A model generated the notes under the pieces. That model was not told the DNA's origin. It saw only the letters and a list, made by a program, of their open reading frames with translations, and did no database searches. Positions 31,820 through 39,129 of a DNA stretch of 64,000 bases are shown here, piece by piece. The stretch spans positions 248,001 through 312,000 of the forward strand of contig NZ_PDOD01000002.1 in NCBI RefSeq assembly GCF_003226325.1. The letters run 5' to 3'. The position numbers were made by a program, and so were the translations under genes. Within the stretch, counting starts at the first letter, position 1. Each line of letters starts with the position of its first letter. The stretch is from Salipaludibacillus keqinensis (GTDB lineage Bacteria > Bacillota > Bacilli > Bacillales > Salisediminibacteriaceae).

Positions 31820-32236
31820 CCTCCTGTTATTTGGTTTCTTTTCATAAAATCATGTCTCCGTTTGTGAGGTAAAGAGACCCTCTTATTCGAAAGAGCAATA
31901 GTTCCTTTTCTAAAAATAAAAAAATCCCTCTCATCCACATAGGGACGAGAAGGAAAAACCCGCGGTACCACCCTTATAAGCACCGTCTTTATTCGTATAA
32001 ATAACAAATGCTCACTCAGCATGATTTATCGGTCATGAACCGGCATGTTTTACTTGAAAAGGATCCCTTTTCTTTCAATATGCAGCTCGAGGGAGATATT
32101 CAAAATAGCTGGACACCGGTCTCACACCATCACCGGTTCGCTTTGGTCACACATCTATTTCTACTGACCCTGTCAACGCCTTTTCCATTTATTGTCGCCT
32201 ATAGACTAACGTTTTAAACGATAAGGTTGAAAATCT
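31820..32236 (-). promoter_or_regulatory. T-box riboswitch for ileS (tRNA-Ile sensing)
   Basis: On the minus strand the conserved T-box sequence AAGGGTGGTACCGCGGG is at about 31960-31976. It is followed by the terminator TCCCT and AGGGA with TTTTTTTATT (31914-31947). Upstream is Stem I with AGTAG and the GCGAACCGG distal loop. The specifier lies in GAATATCTCCC, giving the Ile codon ATC (32095-32097). Uncharged tRNA-Ile would pair with the T-box and let transcription continue into ileS. Confidence 0.95.
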
Positions 32237-32242
32237 TCTTAA

Positions 32243-32272
32243 AGTATAAGATAAGTTCAATTTCCCCGTCAA
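32243..32272 (-). promoter_or_regulatory. Promoter of ileS
   Basis: Minus strand: -35 TTGACG (32267-32272), an 18-base spacer, -10 TATACT (32243-32248). It starts 7 bases before the divIVA stop, giving a 420-base leader that contains the T-box. Confidence 0.75.
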
Positions 32273-32278
32273 GAATTT

Positions 32279-32779
32279 TTAAATATTTTCGTACGTTTCT
32301 TCTTCTTCCTCTTCACGGGATTGACTTAAGTCATCCCAATCGTCAGTATGTAACATTTCTAATTGAGCTTCAAGCAACATGCGAAAACGAGTCCGGTAGA
32401 CAGAAGCTTGTTTTTTAAGTTCTTCAATCTCAAGGGCAACCTTACGAGATTTCCCTAAGGCTTCATTGACAATTCTATCAGCATTTTTCTCTGATTCTTT
32501 GATGATCAGCTTCGCTTCTTTGTCCGCGTTTCGCTTTACATCCTCTGCTGTCTCTTGAGCAACGAGAATAGATTTATTCAACGTTGTTTCAATGTTTGAG
32601 AAGTGCGTCAACTTATCTTCTAATTCTTGGACCCGGTCATATAACTCTTTCTTTTCACGAATAACCATTTCGTAATCTTTGATAATTTGATCTAAAAATT
32701 CATTCACTTCATCTTCATCATAACCTCGAAAACCTCGAGTAAATTCCTTGTTATGAATATCCAAGGGGGTCAATGGCAT
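32279..32779 (-). CDS. divIVA: Cell-division initiation protein DivIVA
   Basis: A 166-residue coiled-coil protein that binds negatively curved membrane at poles and septa. The N-terminal domain MPLTPLDIHNKEFTRGFRGY includes the membrane-inserting Phe17 and Arg18; coiled coils and an acidic tail (SREEEEEETYENI) follow. In Bacillus it places MinJ/MinCD and, during sporulation, helps anchor the origin. The ATG at 32779 is preferred; an in-frame GTG four codons upstream overlaps the GGAGG. Confidence 0.95.
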   Translation of the reverse strand: MPLTPLDIHNKEFTRGFRGYDEDEVNEFLDQIIKDYEMVIREKKELYDRVQELEDKLTHFSNIETTLNKSILVAQETAEDVKRNADKEAKLIIKESEKNADRIVNEALGKSRKVALEIEELKKQASVYRTRFRMLLEAQLEMLHTDDWDDLSQSREEEEEETYENI

Positions 32780-32860
32780 ATCGAGAAACACCTCCGTTTG
32801 TTTATTAGTATGTACATGGTTTCGACAGTTTCAGGAAGAATCCCTTCCTAATTGACAAAC

Positions 32861-33634
32861 TTATTTTGGAAATCCTAAAATGAGACGCTGTTTTCCTTTT
32901 TTCGTCTGTCCTTCCATTTCCACGATCTCGCATCGACCTTTTCCGCGGAAAGATAAGACATCGCCTTTCTCAAGTTGGAAAGCAGGATCATTAATTACTT
33001 TCCAGTTCACTTTCACTTTTTCACTCACAATCGCTGGCTTTACTTTGGATCTAGATAAATGAAAAGCTTCAGATATCACGGTATCTACTCTTAGAGAGGA
33101 TACTGTTACAAACGTTTCTTCTAATTCTTTCACTTGTTTCATGACATCGTCTTCTGAAATAGGCTTTAACTCCACTTTTGCTTTCCCTACTGACTGAAGA
33201 TTTAAGACGACATAGTCGGCTACTTCCTCCGATAAGATGAGTTGAAATTGGTCTTCTTCTGAGAGAATATCACCGAATTTTTCTCTTTTCATCCCTATGC
33301 TCATTAACGAGCCGAGAATTTGAGAATGTTCAATAGTGATGAACTTACTAGGGTAACGCAACTCAAAAGCGGTCAAACGAAAATCTTCATTCACAGGCGT
33401 AATATAGTCAGGATAAAGCAAAGCACGTTTCCTCTCTGCCTCACTATGACCTCCCCAAAAGCTTACGTGAACATCGTCATGACTCCCTACAAGCAATTGG
33501 ACAATCTTTTGTTGACGAGGATCAAGGAAATCCGTTAATTTAGGACGATATTCCAGTTCCACGATGGCCTTCCAATCTAATACTTGATCCACAAAGGCAT
33601 GTTCTTCTTTTCTGAAATGTTCATACAATGACAT
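32861..33634 (-). CDS. ylmH: S4-domain RNA-binding protein YlmH
   Basis: A 257-residue protein with a C-terminal S4 domain (VDTVISEAFHLSRSKVKPAI onward). In B. subtilis YlmH binds the 50S subunit and can support RqcH-dependent alanine tailing, as a paralogue of RqcP. The ATG at 33634 has AGGAG 8 bases upstream; an in-frame GTG three codons earlier is less likely. It lies in the ylmE-sepF-ylmG-ylmH-divIVA cluster, and rqcH is also in this window. Confidence 0.92.
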   Translation of the reverse strand: MSLYEHFRKEEHAFVDQVLDWKAIVELEYRPKLTDFLDPRQQKIVQLLVGSHDDVHVSFWGGHSEAERKRALLYPDYITPVNEDFRLTAFELRYPSKFITIEHSQILGSLMSIGMKREKFGDILSEEDQFQLILSEEVADYVVLNLQSVGKAKVELKPISEDDVMKQVKELEETFVTVSSLRVDTVISEAFHLSRSKVKPAIVSEKVKVNWKVINDPAFQLEKGDVLSFRGKGRCEIVEMEGQTKKGKQRLILGFPK

Positions 33635-33649
33635 GGTACACACTCCTAT

Positions 33650-33913
33650 TTAAGCAAAAAAGGAGAATAAATATCTGACCCCGTCCATAGCAAAACGCAG
33701 AGCAAATATTGCAACAAGCGGCGATAAATCAATCATTCCAAGAGGTGGGATGATCTGTCTGAACGGAGCAAAATAAGGTTCTACTATTTTACTAATTGTT
33801 TGTCCAAAATTTGATTCCCTTGCATTAGGGAGCCAAGACATAAAGATGTATATGATACAGATAAACCAATAGATTTGCATAGCTTGTAATACAATAGCTT
33901 CAACAATAGCCAC
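33650..33913 (-). CDS. ylmG: YggT-family membrane protein YlmG
   Basis: An 87-residue protein with two hydrophobic segments (IVLQAMQIYWFICIIYIFMS and LVAIFALRF) separated by a polar loop with FGQTISKIVEPYFAPFRQIIPP. The YggT family lies next to sepF in many Gram-positive bacteria and is linked to division or membrane-protein function, but its role is not settled. It follows sepF by 22 bases and precedes ylmH by 15. Confidence 0.92.
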   Translation of the reverse strand: MAIVEAIVLQAMQIYWFICIIYIFMSWLPNARESNFGQTISKIVEPYFAPFRQIIPPLGMIDLSPLVAIFALRFAMDGVRYLFSFFA

Positions 33914-33935
33914 AATTTTTCACCTTCCTCTACTT

Positions 33936-34361
33936 CTATGATTCTTTAAACATTTCGGAGATCGACCCTGTAACATCGACATTATCCGGTGTACAGAGAA
34001 AGATATTACTACCAAGCTTTTGAATATCTCCTCCAATAGCGTATACTGTTCCGCTTAGAAAATCCACAATTCTTTTTGCTTGATCTCGCGAGATTCGTTG
34101 TAAATTGATCACAACTGCTTTACGATTTTTTAATTGGTTGGCAATTTCCTGAACTTCATCGTAACTGTGCGGTTCTAATAAAATCACCTTTGCTTGGTTC
34201 TGAACACTGCTTAAACTGACGATATTGGCTTTTTCTTTTTTCTTTTCAAATTCTTTAGGGGGAAATTCCGATTCATGAAGTTCTTGTTCCACTTCTACCT
34301 CTGACTCGCTGTACTCATCTTCCATTTCGAAAAAACGCTTCAATTTTGTTTTTATGGTCAT
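33936..34361 (-). CDS. sepF: Cell division protein SepF
   Basis: A 141-residue protein with an N-terminal amphipathic membrane-binding helix ([16 protein letters not shown]), an acidic and lysine-rich linker, and a C-terminal SepF domain ([20 protein letters not shown]). It polymerises into arcs that bind the FtsZ tail and link it to the membrane, overlapping with FtsA function. Located between ylmE and ylmG. Confidence 0.95.
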   Translation of the reverse strand: MTIKTKLKRFFEMEDEYSESEVEVEQELHESEFPPKEFEKKKEKANIVSLSSVQNQAKVILLEPHSYDEVQEIANQLKNRKAVVINLQRISRDQAKRIVDFLSGTVYAIGGDIQKLGSNIFLCTPDNVDVTGSISEMFKES

Positions 34362-34376
34362 GATTTCACCCCACTT

Positions 34377-35060
34377 TTACTTTTCTTTTCCTACAAGTGA
34401 TGAACCAATACGAATAAATGTGGCCCCTTCTTCAATGGCAACTTCATAGTCATTAGACATTCCCATTGATAGCTCATGACAAGGAGCATGAGGAAGTTGA
34501 AGGTGTTCCACCCTCTCTTTTAATTGCCGCAAATGCTTGAAAGCAGGTCGGAGGGTTTCTTTGTCTTCCTTAAAAGGAGCCATTGTCATTAATCCTACAA
34601 CTTCAATGGAAGGATATTTTTTTAAATCATCTATGAATCCCATTACTTCGTCAGGATGAAGTCCAGATTTAGACTCTTCTCCTGTTACGTTCACTTGAAC
34701 GAAACACTTTTTTTTCTCGCCTTCTTCCACTCGTTTATCAATTTCTTTGGCTAACGAAAGGCGATCTAAGGAGTGAATGTACTCAAAAGCGTGAATCATT
34801 TTTTTTACTTTTTTAGATTGCAAGTTGCCGATAAAGTGCCAAGTTGCTTGAGAACCAAGTGCTGTCCATTTATCTAAACCTTCTTCGATCCGGTTTTCTC
34901 CAAGGTGAACAATGCCTGCATTTATCGCTTCTTGGGCCCTCTCAACTGAGACATATTTCGTCACTGCTACAATATGTATCCTTGCAGGATCTCTATCTGA
35001 ACGTTTACACGCAGACTGAATCGAGGCTTGTACATGTTCAAAGTTCTGTTTGACTGACAA
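34377..35060 (-). CDS. ylmE: PLP homeostasis protein, YggS family (YlmE)
   Basis: A 227-residue fold-type III PLP protein. The PLP lysine lies in HIVAVTKYVS and the family motif is HLGENRIEEGLDKW, with ATWHFIGNLQSKK after it. Homologues keep free pyridoxal phosphate in balance; no enzymatic activity is known. The start is placed at the TTG at 35060, with AAAGGAG 8 bases upstream; a TTG six codons earlier precedes that site and is unlikely. First gene of its operon, behind a leader of about 215 bases. Confidence 0.9.
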   Translation of the reverse strand: MSVKQNFEHVQASIQSACKRSDRDPARIHIVAVTKYVSVERAQEAINAGIVHLGENRIEEGLDKWTALGSQATWHFIGNLQSKKVKKMIHAFEYIHSLDRLSLAKEIDKRVEEGEKKKCFVQVNVTGEESKSGLHPDEVMGFIDDLKKYPSIEVVGLMTMAPFKEDKETLRPAFKHLRQLKERVEHLQLPHAPCHELSMGMSNDYEVAIEEGATFIRIGSSLVGKEK

Positions 35061-35275
35061 TGGATAAACTCCTTTCAATAAAAGCGCCAGACCCTATCTT
35101 GAGTGGTAGACACCTACTGAAATCAAGTAGGCGCTACCCGATGGCGACTGTGCTGTACAATATCTATCTGCACGGTGTATGTTGTTCAAGCAACGAAACA
35201 TGCACTGGGTCGATAATAATGAGCTGAACAAACATCTTTGCCTAGTTAAATCATCAAGAAACTAAAGATAAACTC
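35061..35275 (-). other. Long structured leader of the ylmE operon, where ylmD is missing
   Basis: No gene is supported here. In B. subtilis the ylmD gene sits between ylmC and ylmE; it is absent. The leader carries a strong hairpin at 35098-35131 (GGTAG...CCTACT paired with AGTAGG...CTACC). The hairpin shares its GTAGGTG core with other elements in the window. Confidence 0.5.
35098..35131. repeat. Hairpin element with GTAGGTG/CACCTAC core
   Basis: GGTAG-ACACCTACT pairs with AGTAGGCG-CTACC around a short loop. The core relates it to 8474-8494, 38471-38491 and 46624-46653. Confidence 0.6.
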
Positions 35276-35281
35276 TCTTAA

Positions 35282-35310
35282 AGTATAAAGAAAGTTATTC
35301 AATCAAGCAA
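35282..35310 (-). promoter_or_regulatory. Promoter for ylmE-sepF-ylmG-ylmH
   Basis: Minus strand: -35 TTGCTT (35305-35310), a 17-base spacer, -10 TATACT (35282-35287). The start near 35275 gives a leader of about 215 bases. Confidence 0.6.
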
Positions 35311-35370
35311 TGGTTTCCATCAAGGAACTCGCATATGTTAGAAAAAAAGTGGAATTTGTTGTCTTTTACG

Positions 35371-35640
35371 TTAAGGTTGTTCATCATAGAAACTTTCAGA
35401 AGAACCCCTTCCTTCGACACGAACAAGAATCACATCTGACCCGATCTTGACGATGTTTTTCCACGGAACTATCGTTTCTTCATCTTTTTGAAACAAATTC
35501 TTCATTCGACTTCCGCCAATGACAATGGCAACGACTCTGCCTTTTTCTAAATCAATATCAATATCTGTGAGGTGACCAAGTAATTTTCCATCAGCTAAGT
35601 TAACAATGTCTTTTGCTTGTAACTCTGACATATTAAGCAT
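35371..35640 (-). CDS. ylmC: YlmC/YmxH-family PRC-barrel protein
   Basis: An 89-residue protein with a PRC-barrel-like fold (SELQAKDIVNLADGKLLG, DIDIDLEKGRVVAIVI). The family is found in spore formers; it is sometimes described as a sporulation protein, but its role is unknown. AGGAGG stands 9 bases before the ATG. It follows sigG as in B. subtilis, where ylmA intervenes; ylmA is not present here. Confidence 0.88.
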   Translation of the reverse strand: MLNMSELQAKDIVNLADGKLLGHLTDIDIDLEKGRVVAIVIGGSRMKNLFQKDEETIVPWKNIVKIGSDVILVRVEGRGSSESFYDEQP

Positions 35641-35736
35641 GTTCGCTCTCCTCCTTGTACTTCTCTACCCTTATTTCATCTTATGCCAGGCTTGATTGGG
35701 TTATAATCATTAAAAAAATAACCTGCAGGTGACAGG

Positions 35737-36522
35737 TTATTCTCCAGCGTGCCTATTCATTTGTTTAATCGCTGCTTTTTCCAGACGAGACACTTGTGCT
35801 TGGGAGATCCCTATCTCGTCAGCTACTTCCATTTGCGTTTTCCCTTGGAAAAAGCGCATATCTAAGATTGTCTTCTCTCTATCATTTAAACGGATCATCG
35901 CTTCTTTTAGAGCTATTTGCTCAATCCAATTGACATCTTTTAATTTATCGTCACTAATTTGATCCATGACATAAATCGGATCCCCCCCATCATTGTAGAT
36001 AGGTTCAAATAAGGATACTGGATCCTGGATGGCATCAAGAGCAAAGACCACTTCTTCTTTAGGTACACCTAACACTTTGGCAATTTCCTGAACGGTCGGT
36101 TCTTTTTCTCTTTTTTTCTCACTCATAAGATTGTCTCGAACCTGAAGGGCTTTATAAGCGATATCCCGCAGTGATCTCGACACGCGAATGGGATTGTTAT
36201 CTCTTAAATACCGTCTAATCTCTCCAATAATCATAGGCACAGCATAGGTAGAAAATTTAACATTTTGTCCTAAATCAAAGTTATCAATCGATTTCATCAA
36301 TCCTATACAACCTACTTGAAAGAGGTCGTCTACATACTCTCCCCTGTTATTAAACCGCTGGATGACGCTTAACACGAGTCTTAAGTTTCCATTAACGAGT
36401 TGTTCTCGGGCATCGGGGTCACCTTCTTGCATCTCTTTGAAAAGAATTCGCATTTCTTTGTTTTTTAATACAGGTAATTTAGACGTATCTACACCGCATA
36501 TTTCTACTTTATTTCGTGACAA
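35737..36522 (-). CDS. sigG: RNA polymerase sporulation sigma factor SigG
   Basis: A 261-residue late forespore sigma factor. The sequence SRNKVEICGVDTSKLPVLKN at the N-terminus, the region 2 block FNNRGEYVDDLFQVGCIGL and the region 4 helix MEVADEIGISQAQVSRLEKA are almost identical to B. subtilis SigG. The start is a TTG at 36522, with GGGAGGG 5-6 bases upstream; the frame is open further upstream but without family match. A perfect 9-bp inverted repeat stands just before the ribosome binding site. It follows sigE closely, so read-through from spoIIG as well as a forespore promoter may express it. Confidence 0.96.
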   Translation of the reverse strand: MSRNKVEICGVDTSKLPVLKNKEMRILFKEMQEGDPDAREQLVNGNLRLVLSVIQRFNNRGEYVDDLFQVGCIGLMKSIDNFDLGQNVKFSTYAVPMIIGEIRRYLRDNNPIRVSRSLRDIAYKALQVRDNLMSEKKREKEPTVQEIAKVLGVPKEEVVFALDAIQDPVSLFEPIYNDGGDPIYVMDQISDDKLKDVNWIEQIALKEAMIRLNDREKTILDMRFFQGKTQMEVADEIGISQAQVSRLEKAAIKQMNRHAGE

Positions 36523-36537
36523 TGGTTTCCCTCCCAT

Positions 36538-36569
36538 CAGGAGATATGTTACAAAATCAGTATCTCCTG
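36538..36569 (-). promoter_or_regulatory. Inverted repeat just upstream of the sigG ribosome binding site
   Basis: CAGGAGATA and TATCTCCTG form a perfect 9-bp stem with a 14-base loop, ending 2-3 bases before the GGGAGGG site. The second arm could also compete for or expose that site. It could be a terminator or attenuator after sigE, or part of a post-transcriptional brake on sigG. Confidence 0.5.
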
Positions 36570-36648
36570 AGGAGGGAAATTTATGCAGACAAGCCAATTC
36601 GAAATAGTGAGAAAAAGGCTGAAACGCAAGTGGCATAAACACTTTTCT

Positions 36649-37368
36649 TTAAATCATTTTATTAAATTCTTTTTGAAGCCGTTTAATGATTCTTTTTTCT
36701 AGCCTGGAAATGTAAGATTGTGAAATACCTAACATATCAGCGACATCTTTTTGGGTTTTCTCTTCTTCACCCGCAAGACCGAAGCGAAGTTCCATGATTT
36801 GCTTTTCCCGGTCGTTCAGCGACAATAGGGCTTTTACTAGCAATTTCCGATCGACTTTTTCCTCCATGCCTTTCGTGATGATATCATCATCTGTTCCTAA
36901 TACATCAGATAGCAGCAATTCATTTCCATCCCAGTCTATATTCAATGGTTCGTCGAAAGAGACTTCTGAACGCAATTTATTGTTTCTTCTTAAATACATT
37001 AGGATTTCGTTTTCAATGCACCGAGAGGCATAGGTGGCAAGCTTGATCTTCTTTTCCGGATTAAATGTATTAACTGCTTTGATTAAACCGATCGTCCCTA
37101 TACTGATTAAGTCTTCAATATTTATACCGGTGTTTTCGAATTTCCTTGCAATATAGACAACTAGACGTAAGTTACGCTCGATAAGAACAGATCGCACAGA
37201 TTCATCCCCATTGGGAAGCTTCTTTAGTAAATACGCTTCCTCATCTTTGGACAGAGGTGGGGGCAGGGCTTCACTTCCTCCTATGTAAAATACTTCATCA
37301 GACTTCAGACGAAGTTTCTTTAATAAGCGGTACCACATCAATTTAAAGCGGATTGTTAATTTTTTCAT
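36649..37368 (-). CDS. sigE: RNA polymerase sporulation sigma factor SigE precursor
   Basis: A 239-residue mother-cell sigma factor. The N-terminal pro-region ([20 protein letters not shown]) and the conserved [13 protein letters not shown] processing area are present. Region 2 is [20 protein letters not shown] and region 4 is [20 protein letters not shown]. SpoIIGA, encoded just upstream, cleaves the pro-region after septation. Length and gene order match the spoIIG operon. Confidence 0.97.
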   Translation of the reverse strand: MKKLTIRFKLMWYRLLKKLRLKSDEVFYIGGSEALPPPLSKDEEAYLLKKLPNGDESVRSVLIERNLRLVVYIARKFENTGINIEDLISIGTIGLIKAVNTFNPEKKIKLATYASRCIENEILMYLRRNNKLRSEVSFDEPLNIDWDGNELLLSDVLGTDDDIITKGMEEKVDRKLLVKALLSLNDREKQIMELRFGLAGEEEKTQKDVADMLGISQSYISRLEKRIIKRLQKEFNKMI

Positions 37369-37395
37369 TGCTACTCCTCCTCATGTAGTGGTCTT

Positions 37396-38316
37396 TCAAA
37401 TCACACTTTTACTATTTTGGAACATTTTAGGGTTGAGAAGACAATGATATTCTCCTTTTTCTCCTAAACTTAAATGACTTAGCCCTAATAATGTTTTGCT
37501 GCAATCATAAGCCTTGCCGTTTTCATACACCGTGACTTTATCGGGACGCAGTGTCCATAGAAATTGTTGATCAGTCCCAATGGTTCGATAAGGAACAATG
37601 GAAAGTTTCCCCTGATATTGTGGCGGCACATGACTTGCAGAATGAGCTTCCTCCATGGAAAAATTGTACAAGTCTTGGGGGAATTGATCCTTCGTTTCCT
37701 TCATATCTATAATCATCACAGGTTTTTTCGTAAACGGATCGGTTAATTGATTGCCGCTATCTACAAAACCTTTCATTGTAAGTATAGAGTCATTAAAACT
37801 GACAATAACGTCCATCGTCTCGTCATAGCGGATTTTCACTGACTCTACAGAATCAAACCGCTGTTTAGAATAAATGAAGATGAGCGGGAAACCAATCAAC
37901 ACAAATAACCAGCTGATCGGACTTCCGAAGCCACTGCCTCTAGTAGCAAAGGTTCCATGAATAAATGAACTATCCATTTGTAAAAAAAAATGCAGTCCAA
38001 TCAGGCCTCCACCTACAGCGAAATTCACAAAATAAAACATCAGCAGGGCTTGGACAAACGAACGAATTTGATGAAACCTAAAAGTGATTAGAATGATAAA
38101 GACAGAATAAATTCCTTTCATTAACGGGTGAGTCATCACTTGCAAACTAGGTATGAAAAGGAACCAAATGTACATAGAAGCAAAGAGAGCACCTAAAAAT
38201 AACCTTTTCTTTGAGACATTCTTTTTCAACACAATCGAAGTTAGAAGCAAGAGTAGGAGATCTATAAAAAAGTTAAGCATCCAAATTACGTCTAAATAAA
38301 GAGTCAATGGGACCAC
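37396..38316 (-). CDS. spoIIGA: Pro-SigE processing protease SpoIIGA
   Basis: A membrane aspartyl protease of 303-306 residues. Five transmembrane helices fill the N-terminal half (LYLDVIWMLNFFIDLLLLLL onward); the C-terminal domain has the catalytic Asp in FVDSGNQLTDPFTKKP. It cleaves pro-SigE in the mother cell once activated by SpoIIR. The start is either the GTG at 38316 (GGAG about 7 bases away) or the TTG at 38307, which gives the closest family match. The promoter is described separately. Confidence 0.95.
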   Translation of the reverse strand: MVPLTLYLDVIWMLNFFIDLLLLLLTSIVLKKNVSKKRLFLGALFASMYIWFLFIPSLQVMTHPLMKGIYSVFIILITFRFHQIRSFVQALLMFYFVNFAVGGGLIGLHFFLQMDSSFIHGTFATRGSGFGSPISWLFVLIGFPLIFIYSKQRFDSVESVKIRYDETMDVIVSFNDSILTMKGFVDSGNQLTDPFTKKPVMIIDMKETKDQFPQDLYNFSMEEAHSASHVPPQYQGKLSIVPYRTIGTDQQFLWTLRPDKVTVYENGKAYDCSKTLLGLSHLSLGEKGEYHCLLNPKMFQNSKSVI

Positions 38317-38340
38317 CGTCCAACTCCGAATTTAAGGATA

Positions 38341-38373
38341 AGTATAACCCACAAAAATCACTAAGTCTGTCAC
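38341..38373 (-). promoter_or_regulatory. spoIIG-type promoter with a 21-base spacer
   Basis: Minus strand: -35 GTGACA (38368-38373), a 21-base spacer, -10 TATACT (38341-38346). In B. subtilis the spoIIG promoter has a 22-base spacer and needs Spo0A to work. The unusual length here at the same gene suggests the same mechanism. I did not find a clear pair of TGTCGAA boxes upstream. Confidence 0.55.
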
Positions 38374-38470
38374 TTTATGGAACCAATACGAGACTTATTT
38401 TAAGAGATTTTTAAAGATAATGTCATCTGAAATAGGTAACCATAGGGACGGTTCTTGCGGTTGAGATGAG

Positions 38471-38491
38471 TAGCACCTACCTAGCATGACA
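38471..38491. repeat. Second copy of the AGTAGCACCTAC element
   Basis: The core AGTAGCACCTAC followed by CTAGCATGA differs from the copy at 8474-8494 at one base in 21. Upstream is AGGGACGGTTCTTGCGG (about 38446-38462). That sequence resembles the ends of short elements mobilised by Y1-type transposases in Firmicutes (inference). Confidence 0.5.
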
Positions 38492-38546
38492 CTTCAGATC
38501 AGGACGAAAACATGAGGAATCAAGAGGAAAATAGAGATGCTAAATT

Positions 38547-38587
38547 AGAGAGGGCCCCAAAAGGTTTTACTTTTTGGGGCCCTCTCT
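38547..38587. terminator. Perfect 16-bp hairpin below the small unknown gene
   Basis: AGAGAGGGCCCCAAAA and TTTTGGGGCCCTCTCT pair perfectly around 9 bases. Neither side is followed by a long T-run outside the stem, though the U tract inside the stem may help. It probably ends transcription of the gene at 38597-38866 on the minus strand. Confidence 0.7.
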
Positions 38588-38596
38588 TCCTATTGT

Positions 38597-38866
38597 TTAT
38601 AGGTATTCTCCGCTAAGTCCAAGTTTACGAACTCTCCTACTTTTTTTAAATAAAAATCGTGATGGTTGACTGCTTAATTCTCCTTCTAACGCTTCGGCCC
38701 GCTCTATGGGTCCGTGAGTAAAAACAGTCGTCTCGGGCTGTAATACTTCAAGCAGTTTCTCCGTTACCTCAACTCCTGGGTGCACCTTATAACGATTTTG
38801 TTCGTATGTGATCCAATCTGAGATTACATAAATCGACAATAATTTTAAGGGATGTCTTTTAGGCAA
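38597..38866 (-). CDS. Small hypothetical protein next to a LexA-like box
   Basis: A frame of up to 89 residues, starting PKRHPLKLLSIYVISDWITY and ending in a basic segment (FLFKKSRRVRKLGLSGEYL). I do not recognise the family. The start (TTG at 38866) has no good ribosome binding site, so the true start is uncertain. For reality: the frame is framed by the ftsZ terminator and a 16-bp hairpin, its composition looks protein-like, and there is a LexA-like box just upstream. It replaces the protease genes found here in B. subtilis. It could be an SOS-induced small protein near division genes, but that is speculation. Confidence 0.5.
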   Translation of the reverse strand: MPKRHPLKLLSIYVISDWITYEQNRYKVHPGVEVTEKLLEVLQPETTVFTHGPIERAEALEGELSSQPSRFLFKKSRRVRKLGLSGEYL

Positions 38867-38879
38867 AAGACTACACTTA

Positions 38880-38893
38880 CGAACGAACGTTTG
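38880..38893. promoter_or_regulatory. LexA-like (SOS) box
   Basis: CGAACGAACGTTTG fits the Gram-positive LexA pattern CGAAC-N4-GTTCG with one mismatch. On the plus strand a TATAAT (38895-38900) follows it at once, with a weak TACACT 17 bases before; on the minus strand the box is 14 bases from the start of the small gene at 38866. Both directions are possible. Confidence 0.5.
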
Positions 38894-39064
38894 GTATAAT
38901 TAAAATACAAACACACGTTCTTGAGGGTTTTAACATTTGTTAAGTGCTAATGGAGCATTTTCGATTGAGAATCTGATTTATTCTGAGGACATGAAAGTGA
39001 AGGATAAGCGAGACTATCGCCCCATGAACCTTACAAGCACAAGCATTAGAAAAACATATTATAC

Positions 39065-39109
39065 AAAAAAAGATGTCTCGCAGCGGTCTAAAAGACCGAA
39101 CGAGACACC
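39065..39109 (-). terminator. Terminator after ftsZ
   Basis: Minus strand: GTGTCTCG pairs with CGAGACAT (one wobble), with an inner GGTC/GACC stem, then TTTTTTT. It ends the ftsA-ftsZ transcript about 20 bases after the stop. Confidence 0.85.
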
Positions 39110-39129
39110 TTTTGGTTGCTTTTTTGTTA

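Noticed and set aside
31813-32022. N-terminal extension of ileS through the T-box
   Set aside because: The region is the riboswitch terminator and T-box; the ATG at 31812 has a good ribosome binding site and gives the family length.
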